From Phycisphaerae bacterium (GTDB lineage: Bacteria > Planctomycetota > Phycisphaerae > SM23-33): DNA of 63,308 nt. The DNA lies in contig DRGC01000093.1 of NCBI GenBank assembly GCA_011050235.1, positions 1-63,308 on the forward strand, read 5' to 3'. Shown here in pieces: positions 8,111-16,152 of this stretch (position 1 is the first letter of the stretch; the number at the start of each line of letters is the position of its first letter). Below the pieces are notes generated by a model. It worked only from the letters and a program-made list of their open reading frames with translations, had not been told where the DNA came from and made no database searches. Both the position numbers and the translations under genes were made by a program.

Positions 8111-9085
8111 CTACATGCGGGCCCGTTCGAAGTCGATCACTTGCCGCAACGTTTCTTCGAGCGTGACGGTCGGCTTGTAGCCGATCAGGCGGTTGACTTT
8201 TTCCAGCGACGGCACGCGCGTGAGCATGTCGTCGAACGGCCGGCCGTAGGCCTCTTCGTAGGATAGCCTGCGCGTGTCGGACTTGGAGCCCGTCATGTCG
8301 ATGATCTTGTTGGCGAGCTCTTCGATCGTCACCGACTCGTCCGTGCCGACGTTGACGACCTTCCCCTCGGCGGCGTCACACGCCATCAGCTTGACGATCG
8401 CGCCGACCACGTCGGAGACGTTGCAGAAACAGCGGCTCTGCTTGCCCGTGCCATAGATCTCGATCGGCTCGCCGCGCAGGGCCCGGCGGACAAACCGCGG
8501 GACCACCATGCCGTACTGGCCGGTCTGGCGCGGGCCCACGGTGTTGAAGAACCGGCAGATCACCGTCGGCAGGCGGTACTGGTCGTGGTAGGCCAGCGCC
8601 AGGAACTCGTCCACCATCTTGCTGCAGGCGTAGCTCCATCGGGTGAAGTGCGTCGGGCCGAGCGTGACATCGTCGTCCTCGACGAACGGCACCTTGGTGT
8701 TCTTGCCGTAGACCTCGCTCGTCGAGGCGACCAGGATCTTCCGGCGAAACTTGTTCGCCAGGTTCAGCATCACCTCCGAGCCGTGAATATTGGTCTCGAT
8801 GGTGTGCACCGGGCGGTCCACGATCAGTTGCACGCCGACCGCAGCCGCCAGGTGGTAGATCATGTCGCAACGGTCGACCAGCGACGTCATGGTCATCTCG
8901 TTGCGAACCGATTCGCGAATGAACTCGACCGAGGGATGCTTCAGCAGGTCCGCGATGTTGTCCAGCGAGCCGGTGGACAGATCGTCCACCAGCACCACGC
9001 CGTGCCCGTCGGCGACCAGGCGATCGGCCAGGTGCGAGCCGATGAACCCCGCCCCGCCGGTGATCAGAATATTGTGTTTATCCAC
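8111..9085 (-). CDS. NAD-dependent epimerase/dehydratase (UDP-glucuronate decarboxylase/GDP-mannose dehydratase-like)
   Basis: A 324-residue extended SDR. It has ITGGAGFIGSHLADRL at the N-terminus, catalytic STSEVYGKN and YACSKMVDEF, and RFFNTVGPRQTGQYGMVVP, a pattern common in nucleotide-sugar decarboxylases and dehydratases. The start is set at the GTG at 9085, which has GGAG just upstream and begins immediately before the Rossmann strand (DKHNILITGGAG); a longer frame exists but adds 13 residues without homology. It is the first gene of a two-gene epimerase operon. Confidence 0.88.
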   Translation of the reverse strand: MDKHNILITGGAGFIGSHLADRLVADGHGVVLVDDLSTGSLDNIADLLKHPSVEFIRESVRNEMTMTSLVDRCDMIYHLAAAVGVQLIVDRPVHTIETNIHGSEVMLNLANKFRRKILVASTSEVYGKNTKVPFVEDDDVTLGPTHFTRWSYACSKMVDEFLALAYHDQYRLPTVICRFFNTVGPRQTGQYGMVVPRFVRRALRGEPIEIYGTGKQSRCFCNVSDVVGAIVKLMACDAAEGKVVNVGTDESVTIEELANKIIDMTGSKSDTRRLSYEEAYGRPFDDMLTRVPSLEKVNRLIGYKPTVTLEETLRQVIDFERARM

Positions 9086-9261
9086 GGTATCTCCGCGCAC
9101 GTATGCAGTCGGGGGACTATACACGCCAGCGCCGACCCGAGCAAGCCGTTACGCACGCGGGATGCCTCCCGGGAAACCCCGGGCGTGACCTTTCCACGAT
9201 CACCGATGGCGAGTAGAATGGATTTGACCGCGACACACAGTAAGCCATAGAAGGGCCCGTC

Positions 9262-9564
9262 ATGTCCCTGCAACTCAATATCGATCGAGACGCCGTCAGC
9301 GCCTTCTGCCGAGAGCACCGCATTCGACGGTTGGCGCTGTTCGGGTCCGTGCTGCGCGACGACTTCCGACCGGGCAGTGACGTGGACGTGCTGGTGGAGT
9401 TCGAGCCCTCGGCGCGCGTCGGCCTATTGACGCTGGCCGGACTGGAACTCGAACTCGGGGAGTTAATCGGGCAGGCGGTAGACCTAAACACGCCAGGCTT
9501 CCTGAACCGGCATTTCCGCGACCAGGTCCTTTCGGAAGCCGAGGTGGTCTATGACGCAGCATGA
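9262..9564 (+). CDS. MntA-type minimal nucleotidyltransferase (antitoxin)
   Basis: A 100-residue protein with the polymerase-beta nucleotidyltransferase motif LFGSVLRDDFRPGSDVDVLV: GS followed by the DxD metal-binding pair, and a third acidic position in VDLNTP. Small proteins of this type pair with HEPN-domain HepT proteins; known MntA antitoxins AMPylate a HepT tyrosine to silence its RNase activity. The HepT-like frame follows directly. The transcription signals upstream are weak (TTGACC at 9224 is a possible -35). Confidence 0.85.
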   Translation: MSLQLNIDRDAVSAFCREHRIRRLALFGSVLRDDFRPGSDVDVLVEFEPSARVGLLTLAGLELELGELIGQAVDLNTPGFLNRHFRDQVLSEAEVVYDAA

Positions 9565-9586
9565 CGATTCCCTGATCGTTCGGTAG

Positions 9587-9892
9587 ATGCTGGCCCACAC
9601 CCGGGAGGCCGTGGCAATGTCGGACCAACGCCGGCGCGAAGACCTCCGGGACAACCGAATGCTGGAACTGGCGCTGACACGTCTGGTCGAGATCGTCGGC
9701 GAAGCAGCCGGCCGGGCCACCGAGGCCTTCTGTAAGAAACACCCCTCCATTCCGTGGCGCCAGGCCGTTGGCATGCGAAACCGCCTGATCCACGGATACG
9801 ACGCGGTGGACCTGGATGTCCTGTGGGACACCGTGCGCGTGGACTTCCCGCCGTTGATCGAGGCGTTGGAGAAGGTGGCGACGGAGCCGTAA
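9587..9892 (+). CDS. HepT-type HEPN RNase (toxin), frame preceded by an in-frame amber codon
   Basis: A HEPN protein (DUF86/HepT) whose active-site motif R-x4-H-x-Y is intact (RNRLIHGY), with helices typical of the family (LELALTRLVEIVGEAAGRAT). The readable frame starts at ATG 9587, giving 101 residues. Upstream in the same frame, ATG 9551 overlaps the mntA end and encodes MTQHDDSLIVR, which matches the family N-terminus, but TAG at 9584-9586 interrupts it where relatives often have Gln or His. Either translation restarts at 9587 (no Shine-Dalgarno seen) or the toxin is truncated. The coupling to mntA suggests a genuine toxin-antitoxin pair in decay or under translational control. Confidence 0.75.
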   Translation: MLAHTREAVAMSDQRRREDLRDNRMLELALTRLVEIVGEAAGRATEAFCKKHPSIPWRQAVGMRNRLIHGYDAVDLDVLWDTVRVDFPPLIEALEKVATEP

Positions 9893-9908
9893 CCAACAAG
9901 GGGACGGA

Positions 9909-10982
9909 CTACATCGTGGTCAGACGGACCTCTTTCCCGGTGGCCGCGGATTTGTAGATCGCATCGAGGATCACCTGCACGTCCAGGCCTTGCTGGGCCG
10001 TGGCGATCGGTTCGCGGCCATCCAGGCAGGCGTTGACAAACTCCTGGAAGCTGCTGAGCGTCGCCTTGGCGGGCTTGGCCAGAGGGGTGTCCCGCGGCCC
10101 GCCGCGCGACTCATCGAAGAGGATCGCTTCCGACCACGGCTCATCCGATAGGTTGCGGTAGACCATCCCGCCCTTGTCGCCGTAAAGATGCGTCGCGATC
10201 TCATCGGCCATCTGAATGTTGGCCGCCCAGGACGCTTCCAGGATCAGCGTCGCGCCGTTGTCGAAGCGAATCAGGGCGCAGCCGAGGTCCTCCACGTCGT
10301 AGGTCTTGCCTTGCTTCTTGGCGATATCGGGCCCGAAGACCGCGAATGTGCTGGCCGAGACCGTCACCGGCTTGGGGTTGCCCATCAGCCACATCGCCAG
10401 GTCCAGCCGATGGACGCCCAGGTCGATGATAGGCCCGCCACCCGACATCGACTTGGTCGTGAACCACTGGCTCCCGATCGGGACGCCGCGCCGGCGATGC
10501 CAGATCGATCGGGCGAAGTAGATATCGCCGATCTTGCCGGCCTCGATGGCCCGTTTGATCGCCCAGGATTCCCACTCGAAGCGGGAGGAGAAATTGATCA
10601 TCAACGTCTTGCGGGCGGCCTTGGCGGCCTCGATCATCCTTCGCGCCCCGGCGGCCGAGGTGGACATCGGCTTTTCGCACAGCACGTGCAGGCCCGCCTT
10701 CATCGCCGCCACCGTCACCGGTGCGTGCAGCTTGTTGGGCAGAGCGATACTGACCGCCTCCAGCCCGGTCCGCTTGGCGTCGGCGAACATCCGCCGATAG
10801 TCGCCATAGCCGCTGTCTGCCGGAAGGCCGTGCTTGTCGCAGGTGATGGTCCGCAGGCGCTCATTCTGATCGCAAACAGCCACCAGCTTGCACCGTCGGG
10901 ACTCATCGAAATTGCTCGCATGCCACCGGCCAATGCCCAGGCCAATGACACCGACGTGTAGGGCACGCTTTTTCTTCGCCAC
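9909..10982 (-). CDS. Gfo/Idh/MocA family oxidoreductase
   Basis: A 357-residue NAD(P)-dependent oxidoreductase. The N-terminal Rossmann motif is GVIGLGIGRWH; CEKPMSTSAAGARRM is the family's conserved EKP lysine segment; GGGPIIDLGVHRLDL supplies the catalytic-site Asp/His of the C-terminal domain. Substrates of this family are sugars, inositols or their derivatives; which one cannot be stated. Such genes are strongly expanded in Planctomycetota. It lies downstream of the GH65/pgmB pair on the same strand, separated by a heptamer repeat, so a role in the same sugar pathway is possible but unproven. Confidence 0.9.
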   Translation of the reverse strand: MAKKKRALHVGVIGLGIGRWHASNFDESRRCKLVAVCDQNERLRTITCDKHGLPADSGYGDYRRMFADAKRTGLEAVSIALPNKLHAPVTVAAMKAGLHVLCEKPMSTSAAGARRMIEAAKAARKTLMINFSSRFEWESWAIKRAIEAGKIGDIYFARSIWHRRRGVPIGSQWFTTKSMSGGGPIIDLGVHRLDLAMWLMGNPKPVTVSASTFAVFGPDIAKKQGKTYDVEDLGCALIRFDNGATLILEASWAANIQMADEIATHLYGDKGGMVYRNLSDEPWSEAILFDESRGGPRDTPLAKPAKATLSSFQEFVNACLDGREPIATAQQGLDVQVILDAIYKSAATGKEVRLTTM

Positions 10983-11039
10983 AGCAGGTCCTCTAGGCTT
11001 CGGCCGGGAACACGAACGGAGAAGCTATGTACAGAACAG

Positions 11040-11123
11040 AATGTCCAATTTCCAATGTCCAATGACCAAAATGCCAGAGTCGATTCGTTGTCTTTGGACA
11101 TTGGTCATTGGGAATTGGACATT
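11040..11123. repeat. Heptamer-array inverted repeat (locus B)
   Basis: The left arm is AATGTCC, AATTTCC, AATGTCC, AATGACC (11040-11067); the right arm is GGACATT, GGTCATT, GGGAATT, GGACATT (11096-11123). The arms pair with three mismatches in about 30 bp. The right arm ends one base before the stop codon of the GH65 gene (11125), exactly as at locus A, and uses the same unit family. The left arm lies 57 nt upstream of the Gfo/Idh start. Confidence 0.88.
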
Positions 11124-11124
11124 C

Positions 11125-13431
11125 TCACCTCAGGCGTCCCCCCAAAGACACCACCACATCCTTCCGTCCGACCCGATAGGGTCTATCGAAAATCCGCACA
11201 GAGAGCGCCTTGCCTTCGACCACGCGGAAGGTGGCGTTTTTCTTGTCGACAGCCACTTCCAGCACCGAACCGCGGTAGAGGATGCGGTAGCTGAACCGCT
11301 TCCACATTCTCGGCATGCTCGGGCGGAAGCTCAGCACCTTGCCGTCGGACCGCAGGCCGCCGAAGCCGTACACCACGTTCATCCACGTCGCCGCCATGGA
11401 GGTCGTGTGCAGGCCGCTGCTGGTGTTGCGGTTGTAGTCGTCCAGGTCCAGCCGCGCCGCGTGCGACCAGTAGTTGGCCGCCAGGTCGCCCTTGCCGACC
11501 TCAGCGGCGAGGATCGAATGGATCGCCGGCGACAGGGACGACTCGTGGATGCATCGCGGCTCGTAGTATTCGAAATTGGCCCGCTTCTCCGCCATCGAGT
11601 AGTCGCCGCTGAACAGGAACAGCGCCAGCAGCGTATCGGGCTGCTTGATCATGTCCCAGCGGAAGATGCGGTAGTAGCACCAGTGCTTGATCAGCGGGAA
11701 GTCCGCCGGATCGATGCTGTCGCAATCGATGTGGGGCATGTCGAAGTAGCCCTCGAAGTGCTCGAACACGCCCGATTTCTCATCCTTCAGAAGGATCATC
11801 TTCTTGGCCATCTTCGCCCAGTCGGTCGCCTCGTCGGAGCGGAGCTTGAGCTTCTTGCAGACGGCCTTGAGCTTGGCGGGGGCCTTCTTGCGCATCTCCG
11901 CCATGACCTCGAGCGTGTAAACGAACATCTTCTTGGCGATGATGTTGGTGTAGTAGTTGTTGTGGACGGCGAAATGGAACTCGTCCGGCCCGACCACACA
12001 CCAGAAGCCGAACTGCCCGTCCGGGCGGAATTGACCCCGAGCCGCCAGAAAGCGGCTGACGTCCAGCAGCATCTCGATGCCTTCGTCGTAAAGGAACTCC
12101 TTGTCCTGCGTCAGCCGCACGTAGTGCCAGATGCCGAAGCTCACAGCCGCCGGCACGTGAATCTCCAAATCGCCGTTCTGCCACGAGCGACTGGACTCCG
12201 TGCCGTCGATGGTGTCCATCGGGTAGCGGGCGCCCTCGAGGTCCATCTCAACCGCCCGCTCACGCGCCTGCGGCAGACGAGCGTGCCGCCACACCAGCAA
12301 ATCCCGCGCGGCCTTTGGATTATTGAAGATGTAGAACGGCAGGCAGTACGTCTCGGTGTCCCACCAGGTGTGGCCTTCGTAGTCCTCGCCGGACAGGCCC
12401 TTGGCCGCGATGTTCAGGTCCGGGTCCACGCCGTGCTTGATCTGGCTGAGGTGGTAGATGGCGAACCGCACAGCCTGCTGGTCGGCCGGACTGCCTTCGA
12501 TGACGATATCGAGCGTTTCCCACTGCTTGCGCCAGTAGTCGCTGTGGCGGGCGAGCGCCTCGTCGTAGCTCGTCTTAGCACTCTTGGCGGCCAGAGCGAA
12601 GCCCCGCTTCCAGAAGGTCGCTGTCTTGACCTTCGTATTCTTCTCGGTGTCGCTGAGAACGATCTTATCGACGCTCACCCGCTCCCCCTGCTTGAGCGAC
12701 AGCGTCAGATCGCAAGCGACAGTCCGGTCGCCCTTGACCAGCTTGCTCGCGGCGCCCCTGGGCGCTTTGAGGTGCATGCCGGCAAAGACACGATGCCCCG
12801 TCCGCTCGGTCTGGCCGACCACGCCAAGGGCCTTGCCGGCCGTTCGCGTCTGAACCGTCGGCCAAAGCTTGCGCTCGTCCCGCGTGTACTGCACGGGGTT
12901 GAAGTCCAGCCCCATCGTCACGCTCGCCTTGCCCGAGAAGTTCAGCGCCTCCAGCGTGATCCGCTGCCCGCCCAAGTTGGGCGTGACCATGCTCGTGAAC
13001 CGCTGGAAGGTGACGTGAACCTTCTTGCCGCCCTTGATGGTCCACACAAAGCTGCGGGTCATCGTCCCGGCGCCCATATCCAGTGTTCGCGTAAACTGGC
13101 TGAACTTGGACTTGGCCAGGTCCAGCCGCTCGCCGGCGATCTTGATCCGCGCGTACAGCCAATCGACCGCGTTAGCCAGGAAGTGACACCGCAGGGCCAT
13201 GCCGATGTGCGGCGCCGGGTGGTCCGTGTCTTCATCCTCGAAGATGCCGTTATAGAAACTGCCCGGCTCGGTCTTGCCCGAGTAGCCTTCCTCGAAGTAT
13301 CCCCGCACACCCATAAACTCGTTGCCCAGGCAGAAGATCGACTCGCTCACCAGCGATCGGCCGGGGTGGAAGCCCTTCTCGACCACCACCCACGGATCCA
13401 TTTCCAGGTATTGTTGTGCAACCTTAGCCAT
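11125..13431 (-). CDS. Glycoside hydrolase family 65 disaccharide phosphorylase
   Basis: A 768-residue GH65 enzyme (maltose, trehalose, kojibiose or nigerose phosphorylase type). These enzymes split an alpha-glucosyl disaccharide with phosphate to glucose plus beta-glucose-1-phosphate. Visible hallmarks: the N-terminal beta-sandwich, GHTWWDTETYCLPF, the general-acid region VVGPDEFHFAVHNNYYTN, and the phosphate-binding HESSLSPAIHS. The ATG at 13431 is chosen because AGAAGGAA precedes it and it lies two nt after the pgmB stop; the open frame extends 66 codons upstream through pgmB without homology. The neighbouring beta-phosphoglucomutase consumes the product, which supports a phosphorylase rather than a hydrolase. 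Confidence 0.92.
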   Translation of the reverse strand: MAKVAQQYLEMDPWVVVEKGFHPGRSLVSESIFCLGNEFMGVRGYFEEGYSGKTEPGSFYNGIFEDEDTDHPAPHIGMALRCHFLANAVDWLYARIKIAGERLDLAKSKFSQFTRTLDMGAGTMTRSFVWTIKGGKKVHVTFQRFTSMVTPNLGGQRITLEALNFSGKASVTMGLDFNPVQYTRDERKLWPTVQTRTAGKALGVVGQTERTGHRVFAGMHLKAPRGAASKLVKGDRTVACDLTLSLKQGERVSVDKIVLSDTEKNTKVKTATFWKRGFALAAKSAKTSYDEALARHSDYWRKQWETLDIVIEGSPADQQAVRFAIYHLSQIKHGVDPDLNIAAKGLSGEDYEGHTWWDTETYCLPFYIFNNPKAARDLLVWRHARLPQARERAVEMDLEGARYPMDTIDGTESSRSWQNGDLEIHVPAAVSFGIWHYVRLTQDKEFLYDEGIEMLLDVSRFLAARGQFRPDGQFGFWCVVGPDEFHFAVHNNYYTNIIAKKMFVYTLEVMAEMRKKAPAKLKAVCKKLKLRSDEATDWAKMAKKMILLKDEKSGVFEHFEGYFDMPHIDCDSIDPADFPLIKHWCYYRIFRWDMIKQPDTLLALFLFSGDYSMAEKRANFEYYEPRCIHESSLSPAIHSILAAEVGKGDLAANYWSHAARLDLDDYNRNTSSGLHTTSMAATWMNVVYGFGGLRSDGKVLSFRPSMPRMWKRFSYRILYRGSVLEVAVDKKNATFRVVEGKALSVRIFDRPYRVGRKDVVVSLGGRLR

Positions 13432-13433
13432 CG

Positions 13434-14132
13434 TTACTGTTCCTTCTGTTGCAGATTGGGTGCGAACTTGGCGTGCATGTCGCGTAGGCTCGCGGCGTCG
13501 ACGTCGCTTAAGTTGTTGATCAAGTAATGCGCGTGGGCCAGCAGTTCCGGATGGCCCATGCCGAGGGCGACGAATCCGCCATCGAGCGCCGCCGTGATGC
13601 CGGCCGCCGCGTCTTCGACCACGATGCACTCATCCGGTTGGACGGAAACCATCTTGGCCCCGGTCCAGAAGACATCCGGGTGGGGCTTGCCGCGCTCATA
13701 CGAATGGCCGTCGGCAATGGCGGCAAACCGCTCGAAGACGCCCACCGCCCGCAGGACGACCTCGGCATTCTTGCTGGCTGAGCACAGGACGATCTTGATG
13801 CCCGCCCGATCGAGATCATCGAACAGCTCGACCACGCCCGGCAGCAGGTCGGCCGGGGTCAGATGCTGGATCATCTCCAGATAGCGGCCGTTCTTGCGGG
13901 CCGCCAGATCCACCAGTTCCTCCTGCGTGTAGCGGGAGACACTCTCTCCGAGAGCGATCTTCAGCGACTCCATGCGGCTGATGCCGCGCACCTGGTCCTT
14001 GATGTCGGCCGGCGGCTCGGCGCCGACGCTTCGGGCGATCTCCGCCCACGCGTCCGAGTGCAACTGTGACGTATCCACCAGCACGCCGTCCAGGTCGAAC
14101 AGCACCGCCTTGAGTTGCGGGTTCTTCGCCAT
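13434..14132 (-). CDS. pgmB: Beta-phosphoglucomutase (HAD superfamily)
   Basis: A 232-residue HAD hydrolase fold converting beta-glucose-1-phosphate to glucose-6-phosphate. It has the nucleophile motif FDLDGVLVDT, the cap-domain start LHSDAW and RGISRMESL, motif II CSASKNA, and KPHPDVFWTGA plus VVEDAAAGI. The ATG at 14132 has GGAGAGG upstream. The stop lies 2 nt before the GH65 start, so the two are co-translated and together make a disaccharide phosphorolysis route. Upstream is a palindrome-rich gap and then divergent ilvC. Confidence 0.93.
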   Translation of the reverse strand: MAKNPQLKAVLFDLDGVLVDTSQLHSDAWAEIARSVGAEPPADIKDQVRGISRMESLKIALGESVSRYTQEELVDLAARKNGRYLEMIQHLTPADLLPGVVELFDDLDRAGIKIVLCSASKNAEVVLRAVGVFERFAAIADGHSYERGKPHPDVFWTGAKMVSVQPDECIVVEDAAAGITAALDGGFVALGMGHPELLAHAHYLINNLSDVDAASLRDMHAKFAPNLQQKEQ

Positions 14133-14209
14133 ATTCAGTGCCTCTCCTTCACATCGAGCAAGAACCGCACACGATATCGCATGCAGATGACGAGTCAAGC
14201 GCCATCGCT

Positions 14210-14382
14210 CAGCCCCAAAGGGGCGAAATGTACCAGCCCAGGGCGCCGCCCGCAGGGCAAGCCCTGGGAACGCGGCCGCAGCGCAATCTGAGCCCTGAAG
14301 GGGCGAAATGACTGGGGGGACGTCATTGCGCCCCTTCAGGGCTTCTTCCTTCTGGCCCCCCTAACCCAGCCCGTTGGGCTGG
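14210..14382. repeat. Palindromic intergenic repeat cluster between pgmB and ilvC
   Basis: The gap 14133-14501 has no gene. It holds AGCCCCAAAGGGGCGAAATG at 14210-14229, a hairpin around CCCAGGG/CCCTGGG (14237-14268), a 21-bp inverted pair with one mismatch starting GCCCTGAAGGGGCG (14292-14312 with 14322-14342), and CCAGCCC/GGGCTGG (14366-14382). The motif GGGGCGAAATG occurs twice. This looks like a compound REP/MITE-like element without a transposase. The ilvC promoter follows. Confidence 0.8.
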
Positions 14383-14428
14383 GCTGATACATGTGAGCCC
14401 TTCAGGCTCCCGGTTTCCGGCGCGGCCC

Positions 14429-14457
14429 TTGACGGTCTCCACTCCCTGACATACAAA
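14429..14457 (+). promoter_or_regulatory. Sigma70-type promoter of ilvC
   Basis: TTGACG at 14429-14434, 17-bp spacer, TACAAA at 14452-14457. A leader of roughly 38 nt would follow, with AGGAG just before the ATG at 14502. No attenuator or leader peptide is visible. Confidence 0.5.
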
Positions 14458-14501
14458 GCCCTCCTGGACAATTCGCAAACCACCTATGACAGGAGACGAT
14501 C

Positions 14502-15518
14502 ATGGCAGACATGAAAGTTCTATACGATAAGGATGGATCCGTCGACGCCCTCCAGGGCAAGACCGTCGCGATTATCGGTTTCGGCAGTCAGGGCCACGCC
14601 CACGCCCAGAACCTCCGCGACAGCGGCGTCAATGTCGTCATCGCCGAGTTGGAAGGGACCAATAACCACGCCCTGGCCGTCGAGCTGGGCTTCACGCCCC
14701 TCTCAGCCGCCGAGGCCACCAAGCAAGGCGACCTGATTGTCATCACGCTGCCCGATGAATTTCAAAAGGCCGTCTACGAGGCCGAGATCGAGCCCAACCT
14801 CGAATCCGGCAAGACGCTGGGCTTCTGCCATGGGTTCAACATCCACTTCAAGCAGATCGTCCCCCCGGGCGGCGTAGACGTGATCATGGTCGCCCCCAAA
14901 GGCCCCGGCCATACGCTGCGAAGCTGCTTCCTGGAAGGCTCGGGCGTGCCCTGTCTGCTGGCGATCGAGCACGACAACCACGGCACGGCCCGCGACCTGG
15001 GCATGGCGTGGGCCATCGGCGTCGGCGGCGGACGGGCCGGCATCATCGAGACGACCTTCAAGGACGAGACCGAGACGGACCTCTTCGGCGAGCAGGTGGT
15101 CCTGTGCGGCGGCCTGACCATGCTGATCAAGACCAGCGCCGAGGTGCTGATCGAGGCCGGCTACTCGCCGGAGATGGCCTACTTCGAGTGCCTCCACGAG
15201 CTGCTGCTGATCATCAAGCTGATCACCGAGGGCGGCCTGAGCTACATGCGCTACAGCATCTCCAACACCGCCGAGTACGGCGACCTGGCCGTCGGCCCAC
15301 GCATCATCGGCCCGCAGGTCAAAGCCAACATGGAAAAGGCCCTCAAAGCCATCCAGGACGGCTCGTTCGCCAAGGAATGGATCGACGAATGCGCCGCCGG
15401 CAAGCCAACCTTCAACAAACTCTACGAAGCCGACAAGAACCACCCCATCGAAGTCGTCGGCAAGAAACTCCGCAAAATGTTCACCTGGATGGAACCCAAA
15501 GAAGTCCCGGGTGAGTAG
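14502..15518 (+). CDS. ilvC: Ketol-acid reductoisomerase (NADP+), class I
   Basis: A 338-residue enzyme of valine, leucine and isoleucine synthesis, isomerising and reducing acetolactate. It shows the Rossmann motif GFGSQGHAHAQNLRDSG, HGFNIHF, VAPKGPGHTLR, and the metal-binding C-terminal knotted domain with DLFGEQVVLCGG, YFECLHELLLI and SISNTAEYGD. Length fits the short class I form. AGGAG stands 7 nt before the ATG. In many bacteria ilvC sits with ilvBN/leuA; here it stands alone behind its own promoter. Confidence 0.97.
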   Translation: MADMKVLYDKDGSVDALQGKTVAIIGFGSQGHAHAQNLRDSGVNVVIAELEGTNNHALAVELGFTPLSAAEATKQGDLIVITLPDEFQKAVYEAEIEPNLESGKTLGFCHGFNIHFKQIVPPGGVDVIMVAPKGPGHTLRSCFLEGSGVPCLLAIEHDNHGTARDLGMAWAIGVGGGRAGIIETTFKDETETDLFGEQVVLCGGLTMLIKTSAEVLIEAGYSPEMAYFECLHELLLIIKLITEGGLSYMRYSISNTAEYGDLAVGPRIIGPQVKANMEKALKAIQDGSFAKEWIDECAAGKPTFNKLYEADKNHPIEVVGKKLRKMFTWMEPKEVPGE

Positions 15519-15620
15519 TTCTTGCCACAGAGGCACAGAGAACGTAGAGAACAGACAGAACAATTGGGTGCCATGCCCACGCTCGTGTAGCTGTCGCGGG
15601 ATACTTACAGGGAGATCGAC

Positions 15621-16100
15621 ATGACTGTTCAGAGACAATGGTTCGTCAGTTTCTGCATGACCATTCTTGCTACCGCTATGCTGGGAACGGGATGCGCCCA
15701 TCGGCAACCCGCGTCGGGTCGGCCGCCGCATCTCCGCGGAAGTACTTTGTTCCGAGATGACCGCCTGGAAGTAACGGTAGGGCCGCAGAGCGATTCTGTT
15801 CGCGCCGACGACCCCAAAGCCTACCAGCCGATCATAGAAAACGTGACCTTCATCGTCGACGGCGCGGACGTTGACCTCCCTACGCAGATCGACGGCGGCT
15901 GGGGCAAGGGAGGCTGGTACCGGTGGGTTAACTTCACGGCACCTGAGGGCGCCCAGAAGATCGAAGCTCAACTGCACGTCCTCTATGACGGCCGCCCCTT
16001 TGAGATGACAACCGTCTTCGAACGCCGCATCAACCCGACCCTCAACCCGCGCATCAAGTGGCATGCCGTACACTCCGACGTCGTGGGGCTCGAAGAATAG
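15621..16100 (+). CDS. Lipoprotein, YcfL/DUF1425-like, unknown function
   Basis: A 159-residue protein with a signal peptide ending in MLGTGC, a lipobox with Cys25. The mature part is mostly beta-strand and resembles DUF1425 (YcfL-type) lipoproteins: FRDDRLEVTV near the start, then YQPIIENVTF and YRWVNFTAPEG. YcfL family members are outer-membrane lipoproteins of unknown function, sometimes near LpoB. A GGGAGAT stretch 6-12 nt upstream serves as ribosome binding site. It stands about 100 bp after ilvC and convergent to nfi. Confidence 0.65.
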   Translation: MTVQRQWFVSFCMTILATAMLGTGCAHRQPASGRPPHLRGSTLFRDDRLEVTVGPQSDSVRADDPKAYQPIIENVTFIVDGADVDLPTQIDGGWGKGGWYRWVNFTAPEGAQKIEAQLHVLYDGRPFEMTTVFERRINPTLNPRIKWHAVHSDVVGLEE

Positions 16101-16110
16101 CCAGACCCAA

Positions 16111-16137
16111 GCGCGGCGTCCCGATGTATATCGGGAC
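16111..16137. repeat. Palindromic gene-end repeat, copy 1
   Basis: GTCCCGATGT followed by ATATCGGGAC (16118-16137) forms a palindrome 11 nt after the lipoprotein stop, preceded by GCGCGGC. The same sequence with one base changed recurs at 19504-19533. It lies between convergent genes and may act as a 3'-end hairpin, though no T-run follows. Confidence 0.75.
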
Positions 16138-16152
16138 TATCCCGCCACACTC

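Noticed and set aside
9551-9586. Amber codon in hepT considered as evidence of UAG recoding in this organism
   Set aside because: Many genes here end in TAG normally and no other gene shows in-frame TAG, so a local mutation is simpler.
10888-13527. An 879-codon open frame antisense to the GH65 gene
   Set aside because: It mirrors a real gene in GC-rich DNA; its product is rich in His, Arg and Val without any recognisable domain, while the opposite strand gives a complete GH65 enzyme.
14703-16073. A 456-codon open frame antisense to ilvC and the lipoprotein gene
   Set aside because: Lies opposite two well-supported genes and reads as low-complexity shadow protein.
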